Shown piece by piece: positions 9,201-16,783 of a stretch of DNA of 50,679 nt. The first letter of the stretch is position 1. Each line of letters starts with the position of its first letter. Origin of the DNA: a virus; IMG/VR virus record IMGVR_UViG_3300025083_000056, positions 1-50,679 of that record; one strand, written 5' to 3'. Under the pieces are notes generated by a model, which was not told the origin of the DNA, ran no database searches, and saw only the letters and a program-made list of their open reading frames with translations. The position numbers and the translations under genes are program-made.

Positions 9201-10421
9201 AACACAGGCGCTTACACAGTAGTCGAAAAAGAGGCTATTAGAATAAATTCTTCAGGAGCCCTCAAGTTCCTTCAGCACAACGGTGCCACGAACAATGACG
9301 GAAAGGTTCTTGTTTGGAAGAACTCGCCTTCTTCAGTAACCAACGTAAGAGGCGTGGTTGATGTTGCTGGAGACTTGAGGGTTAACGACTACTCTTCTGG
9401 GTCTGCCGTTGAGGTTGCCAGACTCGGTAATGACGGGGTTCTCAGGTTCTGGGAGGGTGCCAACTACGTAGGCCTGAAGGCTGCTTCAGCCATGACCTCT
9501 GATGTAGAATTTGCCCTGCCAGCTTCTGACGGTACTGCAGGGCATGTGCTTGTAACAGACGGTTCTGGAAACTTGAGTTTTGCCGCTCAGTCTGGCGGAG
9601 GTCTTTTAGAAGATGATCCTTCTCCTAGCCTATCGGCAGACCTAGATGTTTATGATGGAACAACACCTCATTCCATCACCACCACCGAGACTAACGGAGA
9701 CATATCAATCCAGCCCAACGGCACAGGTAATGTGTTGCTAGGTGATTATGAATTTGATGGTGATCAAGGAGCAGCATCTGGTCTTGACAATTACGTCTTG
9801 ACATACGACCATGCTTCAAGAACAATCTCTCTTGAAGCTTCACAAGGATTGCAGTCTACAGGTACCATTTCTAGTAATGAGGTTCCATTCTTCTCTTCTG
9901 GAGATTTGGCGACCGATACTGACTTCACATTCGATAGCGACATCCTGACGGTCCCGATGGTAACTCAGGACAAGATACGGAAACTGAAGCCTTCTCCTAC
10001 TTCTGCCGTAGGATCTTTTGGATCGAACTCTCAGACTATGTCGAGATTCGGTGGCAATGTTAGCGTTACCGTAGGACTGGTTTACGCAGCCTCTGGCGGG
10101 TCGTTCGGCCTGGCCGACGCTGACTCAGAGTCTAGCGCCAAGGGTCTTCTTGCTGTAGCGTCAGCAACAGGGAACTCGGACTCTACAGATATGGTTGTTC
10201 AGGGATTTGTTAAGCTGTCCTCAAACGGGGGTTTCTCCAGTGCGAGTGCTGGAGACCCTCTGTACATCAGAGCCTCTGCAGGCACACCTGCGAGTGAAGG
10301 TCTTCTTACATCTAGCGCTCCTACAGGAACAGGAAATATTGTTAGAGTCGTCGGGTATGTCTCAGACCCCACTAATGCAATCGTATATTTCAATCCAGAT
10401 AACACTTGGATTGAATTATGA
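6210..10421 (+). CDS. Tail fibre / adhesin with YadA-like head repeats
   Basis: This 1403-aa protein should be a trimeric receptor-binding fibre. Residues about 300-655 consist of a long series of 14-20 residue repeats of the kind GNxNTAVGYxAL / SVAIGxxA, which build the left-handed beta-roll head of YadA-type adhesins. Two copies of the fibre motif GRVGIGTTSPxxALHVxG lie near residues 267 and 913, each after an IDIAN-type strand. Several domains are duplicated around them (VWxGNSSxxxTxSTAYIDIAN; YEFDxDQxxxxGxDNYVLTYD). I see no intramolecular chaperone (peptidase S74) at the C-terminus, so trimerisation may depend on the neighbours. It overlaps the next gene by 4 nt. Confidence 0.85.
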   Translation: MSSPKVIVNSTPVVKVNYGLPAVGVPKGGTRPQVLKKVSGTDYDTEWGDAEILVLNRSGLTFSGTLSKGDPVYLTSGSALAACDASNSDTLPPIGLVAGDVSAATDDVEVIVFGGLYNMDTSSFSAGDRLYVDVGGGLTATEPSGSNGSFYVGVVTKVDASEGAVSVDISGVNGNTFDLAHTKVWIGNINGVATPTDHELKRLIDVDSFLNPSANEVLRYSGVQWEAVSLGFDDIPLDQLNVGQVYAGNSSNQATATDTIYVDIANSRVGIGTTSPLEALHVDGNIKVENSANNTLIGHSWSSLTTASESTSLGWRALLSVTTGDRNTAIGGEALRGTSNGFENTAVGYGALVIGNHSKNTAVGYRAGIYGSGTSNSVYVGWRAGEYTGGSDNVLVGRQAGFGAGGSTFTQTVAVGSLALSSLTTGNGNTAVGFASLDALTDGSSNTAIGFRSMESAVSAGQNTALGYEALKDLTTAGSNIAVGYRAGTSLTTGAANTLVGHGAGVSLTTQGKNTLIGNSTTGTESSVSVGSAASSGTQSVGIGQQADVEGQAIGIGYQADAGDDSVAIGFIARAETDSVAIGRESGRYNQGENNVAIGFRAGIGQNTINGSNYDYNVLIGYEAGNVLEGGSGNILIGYKAGQFLENENNRLYIAGHAQVATGTPLIYGEFDTEFVKINGDLEVRDEIVSSSGADIVINPDGAGRVVMGNYEFDVDQEVGEGTDNYVLTYDDATGEISLKENLQEIEGATEITFAIRNDEGASIPAGTPLYSKGEIGSSERIRVGIADASDPDKMPSIGIAKETLADQADGDGMIMGTFNTNLTGYTGADENQVLYVAVGGGLPTNVKPTGSGNLIQNVGIVLKANGAGTNVQGLKVSCIGRTNDVPNLAVGNIWAGNSSGVTQSTSTAYIDIANGRVGIGTTSPTQALHVSGSGKNIYIDDGNLVLNAANSGKVYFGVAGEMGASNTGNSVTLQKSGNGNKFLFDTQNGDLIVRNDNTGAYTVVEKEAIRINSSGALKFLQHNGATNNDGKVLVWKNSPSSVTNVRGVVDVAGDLRVNDYSSGSAVEVARLGNDGVLRFWEGANYVGLKAASAMTSDVEFALPASDGTAGHVLVTDGSGNLSFAAQSGGGLLEDDPSPSLSADLDVYDGTTPHSITTTETNGDISIQPNGTGNVLLGDYEFDGDQGAASGLDNYVLTYDHASRTISLEASQGLQSTGTISSNEVPFFSSGDLATDTDFTFDSDILTVPMVTQDKIRKLKPSPTSAVGSFGSNSQTMSRFGGNVSVTVGLVYAASGGSFGLADADSESSAKGLLAVASATGNSDSTDMVVQGFVKLSSNGGFSSASAGDPLYIRASAGTPASEGLLTSSAPTGTGNIVRVVGYVSDPTNAIVYFNPDNTWIEL

Positions 10422-11341
10422 GTGTAAGTAAAATAAACGGTGTTACTTGGAGTGATATCTCCAAGACCAATGGAGTTGCTAGTGCAGACATTGAGAAAGT
10501 CATGGGTGTCGAAGCGGCTGATACGCTTCTTCTAGATACCTATACTGGCACTACGGCAGCGTATAGCTTTAGAAAGCTTAGAGCTGCGTACTCGGGCAAC
10601 TGCATAAGGGTTCAAAACGACAACGGAATAAATCTTGATATTGGGTTTTCAGGTGGGTACTTAGATACAGCTGCCATAGCAACGCACTGCGGAAGTGGAG
10701 ATGGAAAAATAGTTACCTGGTACGATCAATCATCGTCAGGCGCTAACGTAACTCAAAGCTCAGCTTCAGCAATGCCCATTATATTCTCTAGTGGGTCCAT
10801 GAACAACGTCAATGGCAAGGCTGCTGCTTCTTTTGACGGGGGGGATAGATTAAGGTCTTCATCAGCCTTCGACCTTCATGCAGGCACTTACTATGCAACA
10901 AGCGTAGTTTCAATAGGTAGCTCTGTACCCAACGCTCAGATCCTTAGCCAAGACGATTCTGCTGCGGGAAGCACCTCTAGGATAGCTCAGTACATAAGGC
11001 TCGCATCAACGGCAAGACTTATAGCTTTTCTCACAACTGGTAGCGTAGTTCAAGATCGAGGCAACGTTCCAGGAACAAACTCACAGCAGCAGATTTCAAC
11101 TATAGCGTTATCAAGTAGCCTTGAAGCTTTTGTAGATTCCGCCAGTAATGGGTCGACTAGCTATAGCGGATCATTAAGAAACGGATCTGACGAAGTTTCT
11201 GTTGGATCCAGCAATAGAAGCACTACTGCTTCAGATTTATTTACAGGAGATATCCAGGAAATAATTCTTTGGGATGGTGATCAATCTTCAAACAGATCCC
11301 TCATTGAATCTGCTGTTGATACTTACTATTCAATAACATGA
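10418..11341 (+). CDS. Tail-tip protein with GH54/arabinofuranosidase-like lectin domain
   Basis: The N-terminus (307 aa in total) repeats a short motif, INGVTWSDISKTNGV then GVEAAD, that is common in phage tail proteins. Residues about 40-305 resemble the beta-sandwich of GH54 alpha-L-arabinofuranosidases and related phage/ConA-like domains: AYSFRKLRAAYSG, IRVQ, DIGF, LDTAAIATHCGSGDGKIVTWYDQSSSG and AAASFDGGDRL. This fold binds or cuts glycans, so the protein is likely a fibre tip or accessory adhesin recognising host surface polysaccharide. Whether it keeps catalytic activity cannot be judged from sequence alone. It is translationally coupled to the fibre gene (ATGA overlap). Confidence 0.65.
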   Translation: MSVSKINGVTWSDISKTNGVASADIEKVMGVEAADTLLLDTYTGTTAAYSFRKLRAAYSGNCIRVQNDNGINLDIGFSGGYLDTAAIATHCGSGDGKIVTWYDQSSSGANVTQSSASAMPIIFSSGSMNNVNGKAAASFDGGDRLRSSSAFDLHAGTYYATSVVSIGSSVPNAQILSQDDSAAGSTSRIAQYIRLASTARLIAFLTTGSVVQDRGNVPGTNSQQQISTIALSSSLEAFVDSASNGSTSYSGSLRNGSDEVSVGSSNRSTTASDLFTGDIQEIILWDGDQSSNRSLIESAVDTYYSIT

Positions 11342-11730
11342 TAAAGTACGTAGACTCTTCTCTGAACTCAGACCTTAACACTCTAGCAAAAATGAGATTA
11401 GCTAGTCGGTGTTTATTTTTATGTGTTAATCCATCTGTAGTCCCTCCATACTCTTCGTACAATTTTTTTGAGGTGTCTGAGGAGGGAGATAGATCGGTTA
11501 TGATTGTGAATGAAAACGAGAAGATTAAAATTTCAGATAAGGATCATCTATCTGAATTTCTTGATTTGTTTTCAATAACGGAGTCAGAAAAAAACTCCAT
11601 ACTCGATTCTGTATCTGTAGGCGACAAGGTCAGCTTTTCTTTTATTGAGCCTAGCTCGATGGTAAAAAAGACTTATGACGAAATGGTCGATCTTGGTCTA
11701 CTAAATATTGAAGACGTTGACGACATGTAA
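11338..11730 (+). CDS. Unknown protein of the fibre cassette
   Basis: This 130-aa acidic protein has no motif I recognise. It overlaps the lectin-like gene by 4 nt (ATGA), which points to coupled expression and a role in fibre assembly or attachment. The C-terminal sequence NIEDVDDM is strongly acidic. Fibre chaperones are often small acidic proteins encoded right after the fibre gene, so that is one possibility, unproven. Confidence 0.7.
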   Translation: MIKYVDSSLNSDLNTLAKMRLASRCLFLCVNPSVVPPYSSYNFFEVSEEGDRSVMIVNENEKIKISDKDHLSEFLDLFSITESEKNSILDSVSVGDKVSFSFIEPSSMVKKTYDEMVDLGLLNIEDVDDM

Positions 11731-11741
11731 GAACAGCTTCG

Positions 11742-11749
11742 TATATTTG
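11742..11749 (+). promoter_or_regulatory. Phage promoter -7 box (TATATTTG) with short leader
   Basis: TATATTTGC ends 24 nt before the ATG at 11773, so this transcript has a leader of about 18-20 nt, unlike the leaderless set. Confidence 0.7.
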
Positions 11750-11772
11750 CACCAACAATAAATTTCATTTCA

Positions 11773-12051
11773 ATGCCACAAACATTTACAACCAAGAGAT
11801 GGTCTATCTCAGAGGAACAGAACTTCGGGGAGTTCACATTGCTAAACCCTGAAGTCAAGGTTCTTGCATGTCAAGTTCTCTGGAACAGCGCTGTGCTTGT
11901 GATAGAAGCCACTGAGAACGGAGGTGCATTCAAGCATCGCAGCAGTGTGTCGTATGCTAATCCAGCTGAGACCGACATCAATGAAATCGTAGACGCAGCG
12001 ATGACGGCTGCATTCCCTGGCGCTACTGTGACTACAGAGCCAGCGGAGTAA
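11773..12051 (+). CDS. Unknown small virion-region protein
   Basis: This 92-aa protein has no family I recognise. It has its own promoter and is followed by a terminator, so it forms a single-gene unit. The sequence is mixed beta (KVLACQVLWNSAVLVIEATENG) and lacks a signal peptide or membrane segment. Expression alone between a dedicated promoter and terminator suggests high dosage, as for a decoration protein, but that is inference. Confidence 0.7.
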   Translation: MPQTFTTKRWSISEEQNFGEFTLLNPEVKVLACQVLWNSAVLVIEATENGGAFKHRSSVSYANPAETDINEIVDAAMTAAFPGATVTTEPAE

Positions 12052-12067
12052 AACAATAAAGAACCAT

Positions 12068-12097
12068 AAAGAGAGGGGCCATCGAGCCCCTTTCTTT
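12068..12097 (+). terminator. Intrinsic terminator
   Basis: A GC-rich stem (GGGGC paired with GCCCC, extended by AAAGAGA/TTTCTTT with one wobble) with a 6-nt loop is followed by a T-rich tract. It ends the single-gene unit and lies directly before the next promoter. Confidence 0.85.
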
Positions 12098-12103
12098 GTT
12101 TTG

Positions 12104-12111
12104 TATATTTG
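12104..12111 (+). promoter_or_regulatory. Phage promoter -7 box (TATATTTG)
   Basis: TATATTTGC follows the terminator T-tract and ends 5 nt before the ATG at 12116. The terminator/promoter pair isolates the downstream operon of basic proteins. Confidence 0.78.
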
Positions 12112-12115
12112 CGTT

Positions 12116-12397
12116 ATGAGCAGTCCAAGCGCTATCTCCAAGAGAATAAAGAACATGCTAAAGAAGTATGGGCTGAAGGGTGTGAACAAGGCAAAGAAGA
12201 CACCTAGCCACCCGAAGAAGTCTCATATCGTTCTCGCCAAAGAAGGCAACAAGATCAAGCTAATTCGTTTCGGAGAGCAGGGCGCCAAGACTAACCAGAA
12301 CGCGAAACAGCGCAAGGCTTTCAAAGACAGGCACAGAAAGAACATTGCCCGTGGCAAGATGAGCGCAGCTTGGTGGGCTAACAAAGTAAAGTGGTAA
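12116..12397 (+). CDS. Small basic protein, RFGxxG...RKAFKxRH family
   Basis: The ATG at 12116 is preferred over an upstream TTG because the promoter box sits 5 nt before it. The 93-aa product is very basic and carries the signature KLIRFGEQGAK, RKAFKDRHRKNIARGK and a C-terminal AAWWANKVKW. This belongs to a family found in phages and large DNA viruses (I believe the one catalogued as DUF5872). Its function is unknown; a basic virion or DNA-binding role is plausible. It heads a four-gene cluster of small basic proteins before the scaffold gene. Confidence 0.75.
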   Translation: MSSPSAISKRIKNMLKKYGLKGVNKAKKTPSHPKKSHIVLAKEGNKIKLIRFGEQGAKTNQNAKQRKAFKDRHRKNIARGKMSAAWWANKVKW

Positions 12398-12398
12398 C

Positions 12399-12584
12399 AT
12401 GAACGCAGTCAAGTACAACAAGGGAGGCAAGCTCAAGGTGAGCACGAAAACTATGAGTGTTCCACCGCCCGATGGGTATCACTGGATGGAGGAGCGTGGT
12501 AGATACTTCCTCATGAAGGGAGACTACAAGCCACACCCAGGCGCCGTCAAAAACGCAAAGTTCAAACTTGTAAATCATTCTTAA
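12399..12584 (+). CDS. Small protein with PPPDGYHWMEE motif
   Basis: This 61-aa protein begins with a KYNKGGKL stretch and contains PPDGYHWMEERGRYFLMKGDY-like sequence, a pattern I associate with small uncharacterised proteins in the capsid region of Bacteroidota phages. The gene starts 1 nt after the previous stop, with a further gene 1 nt downstream. No function can be assigned. Confidence 0.7.
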   Translation: MNAVKYNKGGKLKVSTKTMSVPPPDGYHWMEERGRYFLMKGDYKPHPGAVKNAKFKLVNHS

Positions 12585-12585
12585 T

Positions 12586-13011
12586 ATGCCAGGAAACAAA
12601 TCAAGAATAAGCTACCTGCTAGATCAGCTTGAAAGAGCGGACGAAGGTAGAAGCACTAGCCCAGACAGAGCCGCTCACCTGTCTTACATAGATGACAGGA
12701 TCGGAGATATGCTTTCTCCTTCTGAAGCTAGAATGGCAAAGGAAGATCTAACTAGAAGAAGACTTCAAGGTGAGTCTGCTAAAGGTCAAGCCGATGCCAT
12801 ATCTAAGATGAATAGCGGAGGAAAGGTAAAGTTCAATAAGAAGTATACATCTGGTTCGAGTAACGTCTCTGAAAGAAAAAAGTTGATGGCTGAGATTGCA
12901 GCTATTTACAAGAAGTACAGAGGGTCAAAAGAAAAGAGAAAGAAGAAAGGATTCCCACCTGCTGTAGCTGCTAGACTCAAGAAGCTTATGGCTAAAAGAG
13001 ATAAGATATGA
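12586..13011 (+). CDS. Unknown basic protein
   Basis: This 141-aa protein has a helical N-terminal half and a lysine/arginine-rich C-terminal half (SKEKRKKKGFPP, ARLKKLMAKRDKI). The middle contains MNSGGKVKFNKKY, the same GGKVK-type element found in both neighbours, so the three may share a binding partner. It overlaps the next gene by 4 nt. Confidence 0.7.
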   Translation: MPGNKSRISYLLDQLERADEGRSTSPDRAAHLSYIDDRIGDMLSPSEARMAKEDLTRRRLQGESAKGQADAISKMNSGGKVKFNKKYTSGSSNVSERKKLMAEIAAIYKKYRGSKEKRKKKGFPPAVAARLKKLMAKRDKI

Positions 13012-13334
13012 AGCCACTAAAGAAACCTACAGAAGATCAAGAAGGTCTGAAGAAACTCCCCGAAAAAGTTCGAAATAATATGGGCTACTTAGAAGAGGGT
13101 GGTTCTGTACAGAAGTACAAGAAGGGAGGAAAGGTTGGAAAGAAAGGCAAGGGCTATGCCAGCCTGGATGCTGCTGAAAAGCAAGTATACAAAAGAGGAC
13201 TGGCGGCTTATATGAGCTCAGGAAACAGACCTAAAACATCTCAGCACGCTTGGGCTATGGCAAGAGTAAGGTCAGCATTTGGAAAGAGAGAGGCAGCCAA
13301 GATCCGCGCAGGCAAGAGCAAAAAGAAGAAGTAG
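13008..13334 (+). CDS. Unknown basic protein with GGKVGKKGKG element
   Basis: This 108-aa, lysine-rich protein contains LPEKVRNNMGYLEEGG, then KYKKGGKVGKKGKGYASL, then a helical motif SSGNRPKTSQHAWAMARVRS. Similar small basic proteins cluster before the scaffold in related phage genomes, but their role is not known to me. DNA or capsid binding is a guess from charge. The gene is followed by a promoter. Confidence 0.7.
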   Translation: MKPLKKPTEDQEGLKKLPEKVRNNMGYLEEGGSVQKYKKGGKVGKKGKGYASLDAAEKQVYKRGLAAYMSSGNRPKTSQHAWAMARVRSAFGKREAAKIRAGKSKKKK

Positions 13335-13345
13335 TAATTTCATTA

Positions 13346-13353
13346 TATATTTG
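13346..13353 (+). promoter_or_regulatory. Phage promoter -7 box (TATATTTG) before scaffold/capsid operon
   Basis: TATATTTGC, within a longer alternating TA run, ends 16 nt before the scaffold ATG, leaving a leader of about 11 nt. It should drive both scaffold and major capsid genes. Confidence 0.75.
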
Positions 13354-13368
13354 CACAAAATTTAATTC

Positions 13369-14451
13369 ATGGAAAATCAAGAAGTTAACGAGACTCCGTC
13401 AGTGGAGTTTCTTTCTGACGAGCAAGTTCAGAACGTCACACCTGAAGAGATTCAGCAGTCAGAGGCAGCTACACCGCCGCCGCCTGATGTGATTGATCTG
13501 GATGCAGCGATGGAGTCAGAACAGCAGGAGGCAACGGCACCTGTTGAAGAAACATTTGACAATACAGAAAACCAACAACAAACACAAGAGTCGCCAGTCG
13601 ACCTCGACGCAGAAGTTCTCTCATATCTAAGCGAAAAGCTGGGTAGAGATCTTGGGTCGTTCGATGATCTGGCTACTCAGCAACAAGAAAGCGTGCTTGA
13701 TGAGCGCGTAGAAGCTATCGCTCGGTTCGTCCAAGAGACTGGCCGAGACCCTCAGGACTGGTTTAGATATCAGCAACTCAATGCCTCCGAAATGGATGAC
13801 ATTACCGCTGTTAAGATCAACATGATCTCAGACTATCAAGACCTTTCTTCAGACGATTTAGATACGCTTCTGTCAAGCAAATACAAGCTCGACCCGAATC
13901 TGCATACAGAGGAGGAGGTGAAACTTTCGATGTTGCAGTTGAAGATGGATGCTAAAGAAGCTAGGGATAAGATTAACGGTCTCCGTGAGTCTTACAAGAC
14001 CCCCGTGGCTCAACAGCAGTCTGTCGACGACACTTCTCCGTTTGATGACCAATGGGTCGCAAGCATGAAGAAAGATCTTGGCGCCCTTGATGGTGTCGAG
14101 TTCGATTTGGGAGACGGTAAGTCTTTCACCTTCGGTTTGACCAACGACTACAAAGGTCAGCTTGCTGAGAAGAATACTCGCCTTGAAGAGTTCTTTGATC
14201 CTTACGTGAACGAGGATGGGAAATGGGACTACGATATGCTGAACATGCACCGCACTGTGATTGACAATATCGAAACGATTGTACAGTCAGTCTACAAGCA
14301 AGGCATGTCAGACGGTCAACGAGGAATCGTTAACCAAGCAGCAAACGTCAGTGCTAAAAGCCCGAACCAAGGAAGTTCTCAATCAGGAGATTCGTCACTC
14401 GCAGCGCAGCTTCGGCAAGCGTTGGGAAATGACCGTCTCACATTTCGTTGA
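13369..14451 (+). CDS. Capsid scaffolding protein
   Basis: This 360-aa protein is highly acidic and rich in Gln, Glu and Asp, with a disordered N-terminal third (PPPPDVIDLDAAMESEQQE) and helical middle. Composition and the position immediately before the major capsid gene are those of a scaffold that guides prohead assembly and is then lost. The C-terminus ends in a short basic segment (LAAQLRQALGNDRLTFR), which in scaffolds commonly binds the coat protein. No protease domain is seen in or near it. Function is assigned from composition and position. Confidence 0.75.
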   Translation: MENQEVNETPSVEFLSDEQVQNVTPEEIQQSEAATPPPPDVIDLDAAMESEQQEATAPVEETFDNTENQQQTQESPVDLDAEVLSYLSEKLGRDLGSFDDLATQQQESVLDERVEAIARFVQETGRDPQDWFRYQQLNASEMDDITAVKINMISDYQDLSSDDLDTLLSSKYKLDPNLHTEEEVKLSMLQLKMDAKEARDKINGLRESYKTPVAQQQSVDDTSPFDDQWVASMKKDLGALDGVEFDLGDGKSFTFGLTNDYKGQLAEKNTRLEEFFDPYVNEDGKWDYDMLNMHRTVIDNIETIVQSVYKQGMSDGQRGIVNQAANVSAKSPNQGSSQSGDSSLAAQLRQALGNDRLTFR

Positions 14452-14476
14452 TTAATAACTTGCTAATAACTATAAA

Positions 14477-15850
14477 ATGGGAGCAACTAACCAGGACAAC
14501 GGCACAGCCTACGGTCCTAAAAGCCTCGGGCTCGGGGCGCAGAACTACACTTCATTGGGATCACTTCTCGACCCAACGAAGGAGGATGTAAGAGAGCTTT
14601 ACATCGAAACTTTTGGAGATCAGGGATTGACAGGATTCTTGGATCTCACAAATGCAGTGAGAAACGCAGGTACTTCTGATGAAGTCCAGTGGTACGAAGA
14701 AGGCCGCTTGCACAGAACTTTCAGCATCACCTCTACAGGTGCTTTGGTTGACGGAACTGCGCAAACCTTCACTATCACAGCTGACGATTCAGTTGACACT
14801 ATAGTAAACTCAGAGGACATCGTTCGTGTAAACGACGTGTTGTTGAGAGGGGACGACAGAATCATCGTTACAGAGGTTAACGCTGCAGTTACTTTCTCTG
14901 GCGTGCCTATGAACGCCAACGCATCAGCCATCTCAACTGCAGCTGAGTGCGCAGTAATCGGTAACATGTACGGTCAGGGAACTGCCCAGCCAGGTAAGTT
15001 CTACCAGTCTTCACTCACGAAGCGTAGAAACAGCTACATTATCACCAAGGACACGTTCCACGTCAATGGCTCTCAGGCCACCAACATCGGTTGGTTGAAG
15101 GTCGGCGGCCAGTACAGATGGTACGTTAAGGGTGAGATGGACGCTCGTAAGCGCTTCATGAACCAGCGTGAAGCGATGATGTTGTGGTCTAACGGTAGCT
15201 CTACTGCAGCCGACACACTCACCGTTGGTACAACCTTCAACAAGTCTGAAGGATACTTCGCTGCCGTTGAGGACAGAGGCATTACTACTGACGAGTTTGG
15301 AACCGTTGGTGGTGGCGCGGGTACTCTCGCTGACCTCGACGCGATCATCTTGGAGCTCGACAAGGAGGGCGCAGTGAACGAGTACGCTATGTACTTGAAC
15401 AGACAGGCCTCTTTGGATATTGATGATGCCTTGGCTACGGGTATTGGAGGATCTATCACTGGAGGCTTGGCTTCTCAGTTTGGTGCCTTCAACAACTCTG
15501 AAGACTTGGCTGTAAAGCTCGGCTTTAAGTCCTTTACTCGTGGTGGCTACACTTTCCACAAGCACGACTGGAAGCTGTTGAACGACCCAACCATGGGTGG
15601 TATCGGAAACGTCAAGGGCGCGATGGTGCCTATGACTCAGGTTGCTGACGCTAGCACTGGTGTCAAGTCTCCAGCTTTGGAGATGTGCTACAAGGCTGCG
15701 AACGGGTACAGCAGAGACATTGAGCACTGGGTCGAAGGTGGTGGAGTCCTCGGATTCAACACTAACGACGAGGATGTGGCTAAGTTCCACTACCGCTCAG
15801 AATGCAACTTGGTAACTCGCGCTGCAAACCAGCACGTATTGCTCAAGTAA
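14477..15850 (+). CDS. Major capsid protein
   Basis: This 457-aa protein has the composition and layout of an HK97-fold coat protein. It has a flexible N-arm, a DPTKEDVRELYIETFGD helix, a beta-rich stretch and a C-terminal domain ending VTRAANQHVLLK. It follows the scaffold and is followed directly by a strong terminator, the usual arrangement for the most abundant virion protein. Codon use is enriched in C-ending codons compared with its neighbours (for example many TTC and AAC), consistent with high expression. The fold is inferred from context and pattern, since coat sequences diverge quickly. Confidence 0.8.
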   Translation: MGATNQDNGTAYGPKSLGLGAQNYTSLGSLLDPTKEDVRELYIETFGDQGLTGFLDLTNAVRNAGTSDEVQWYEEGRLHRTFSITSTGALVDGTAQTFTITADDSVDTIVNSEDIVRVNDVLLRGDDRIIVTEVNAAVTFSGVPMNANASAISTAAECAVIGNMYGQGTAQPGKFYQSSLTKRRNSYIITKDTFHVNGSQATNIGWLKVGGQYRWYVKGEMDARKRFMNQREAMMLWSNGSSTAADTLTVGTTFNKSEGYFAAVEDRGITTDEFGTVGGGAGTLADLDAIILELDKEGAVNEYAMYLNRQASLDIDDALATGIGGSITGGLASQFGAFNNSEDLAVKLGFKSFTRGGYTFHKHDWKLLNDPTMGGIGNVKGAMVPMTQVADASTGVKSPALEMCYKAANGYSRDIEHWVEGGGVLGFNTNDEDVAKFHYRSECNLVTRAANQHVLLK

Positions 15851-15864
15851 TCTAAATGGTAATC

Positions 15865-15894
15865 GAGGGGGAGAAACGGTCTCCCTCTCTTTTA
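15865..15894 (+). terminator. Intrinsic terminator after major capsid gene
   Basis: A 10-bp stem (GAGGGGGAGA with TCTCCCTCTC, one G-T wobble), 5-nt loop and T-rich tail follow the capsid stop. It should limit read-through and set a high capsid-to-connector ratio. Confidence 0.88.
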
Positions 15895-15924
15895 CTTTCT
15901 ATTCTTTAATTAAAATCTAATTCA

Positions 15925-16737
15925 ATGGCGACTAAAACAACTAGCCGTAAAAAGGCTACAGGCTCTACGACGGCGGCTATGGTAATTCCTAGCAACTCTC
16001 AAAGAAAAGCCCCTACTGCCGACGGAAAGGCAAAACAACTGCACGAGTACAGACTGAACAGACCTGGAGGTGCTGTTTACTTGATGAGAAACACTACGTA
16101 CAACTACTACGACGAGGACCTAAATAAAGTCCGAAACGTGAGATACTGTGCTGGAGAGACCTCTATTTTTTCAGACGAGCAATCAGACAACCCTGTAAGA
16201 ACTCCACTCACCTTTAGAATGGGCGTATTGCTTGTCAATAAAACTCAGCCGAATCTGATTGAGTTTATGTCGAAGCATCCAGACAACGTAGCTAATGGCG
16301 GCACTAAGTTCTACCTGGTTGACTACGTATCTCAGAAGCAAGAAAGCTTGGACGACGAGTTCCTTGCTGCAGACGCTATCGTAACGCTGAGAACAAAGCC
16401 AGCTGAGGAGCTGCTGATGGTAGCTACTGCTTACGGCATGGACACAGATAGAGAGTTTGCTGAAATTAAGCACGACCTGCTTCAAAAGGCAAAGGCGAAT
16501 CCTGCAGGTTTCATCAAGTCATTTGACGATCCTGCAGTGAAGATGAAGTCTAAGATCAACGCGGCTGTCAACTATCAAATAATTAAACTTGACCCTGACG
16601 CAGTGCGATGGTTTGACACTGGGCAACAGATTATTTCTGTTCCAGCAGGCATGGACCCACTCAATGTGTTTGTCCGATACTGCTTGACGGAAAAGGCTGT
16701 TCCTATCGTAGAAGAGATAGAGAAACAGCTTAAGTGA
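15925..16737 (+). CDS. Unknown capsid-associated protein
   Basis: This 270-aa protein has a basic Ser/Thr/Lys-rich N-terminal tail (MATKTTSRKKATGSTT) followed by a mixed alpha/beta body (VYLMRNTTYNYYDED, VRTPLTFRMGVLLV, SKHPDN). The position between capsid terminator and connector promoter, plus a strong terminator of its own, suggests a minor capsid or auxiliary virion protein. I do not recognise a family. No promoter with a perfect TATATTTG box precedes it, so it may depend on capsid read-through. Confidence 0.7.
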   Translation: MATKTTSRKKATGSTTAAMVIPSNSQRKAPTADGKAKQLHEYRLNRPGGAVYLMRNTTYNYYDEDLNKVRNVRYCAGETSIFSDEQSDNPVRTPLTFRMGVLLVNKTQPNLIEFMSKHPDNVANGGTKFYLVDYVSQKQESLDDEFLAADAIVTLRTKPAEELLMVATAYGMDTDREFAEIKHDLLQKAKANPAGFIKSFDDPAVKMKSKINAAVNYQIIKLDPDAVRWFDTGQQIISVPAGMDPLNVFVRYCLTEKAVPIVEEIEKQLK

Positions 16738-16740
16738 GAG

Positions 16741-16770
16741 AAGGCCCCTGAGAAGGGGCTTTTTCTTTTT
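16741..16770 (+). terminator. Intrinsic terminator
   Basis: The stem AAGGCCCC/GGGGCTTT (one wobble) with loop TGAGAA is followed by TTTCTTTTT, which also leads into the next promoter. Confidence 0.88.
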
Positions 16771-16771
16771 G

Positions 16772-16779
16772 TATATTTG
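16772..16779 (+). promoter_or_regulatory. Phage promoter -7 box (TATATTTG) before connector genes
   Basis: TATATTTGC lies directly behind the terminator T-tract and ends 5 nt before the ATG at 16784, again predicting a leaderless mRNA. Confidence 0.78.
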
Positions 16780-16783
16780 CCTT

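Noticed and set aside
15011-15790. 259-codon minus-strand open frame inside the capsid gene
   Set aside because: It mirrors the codon bias of the highly expressed capsid gene and has no supporting context.
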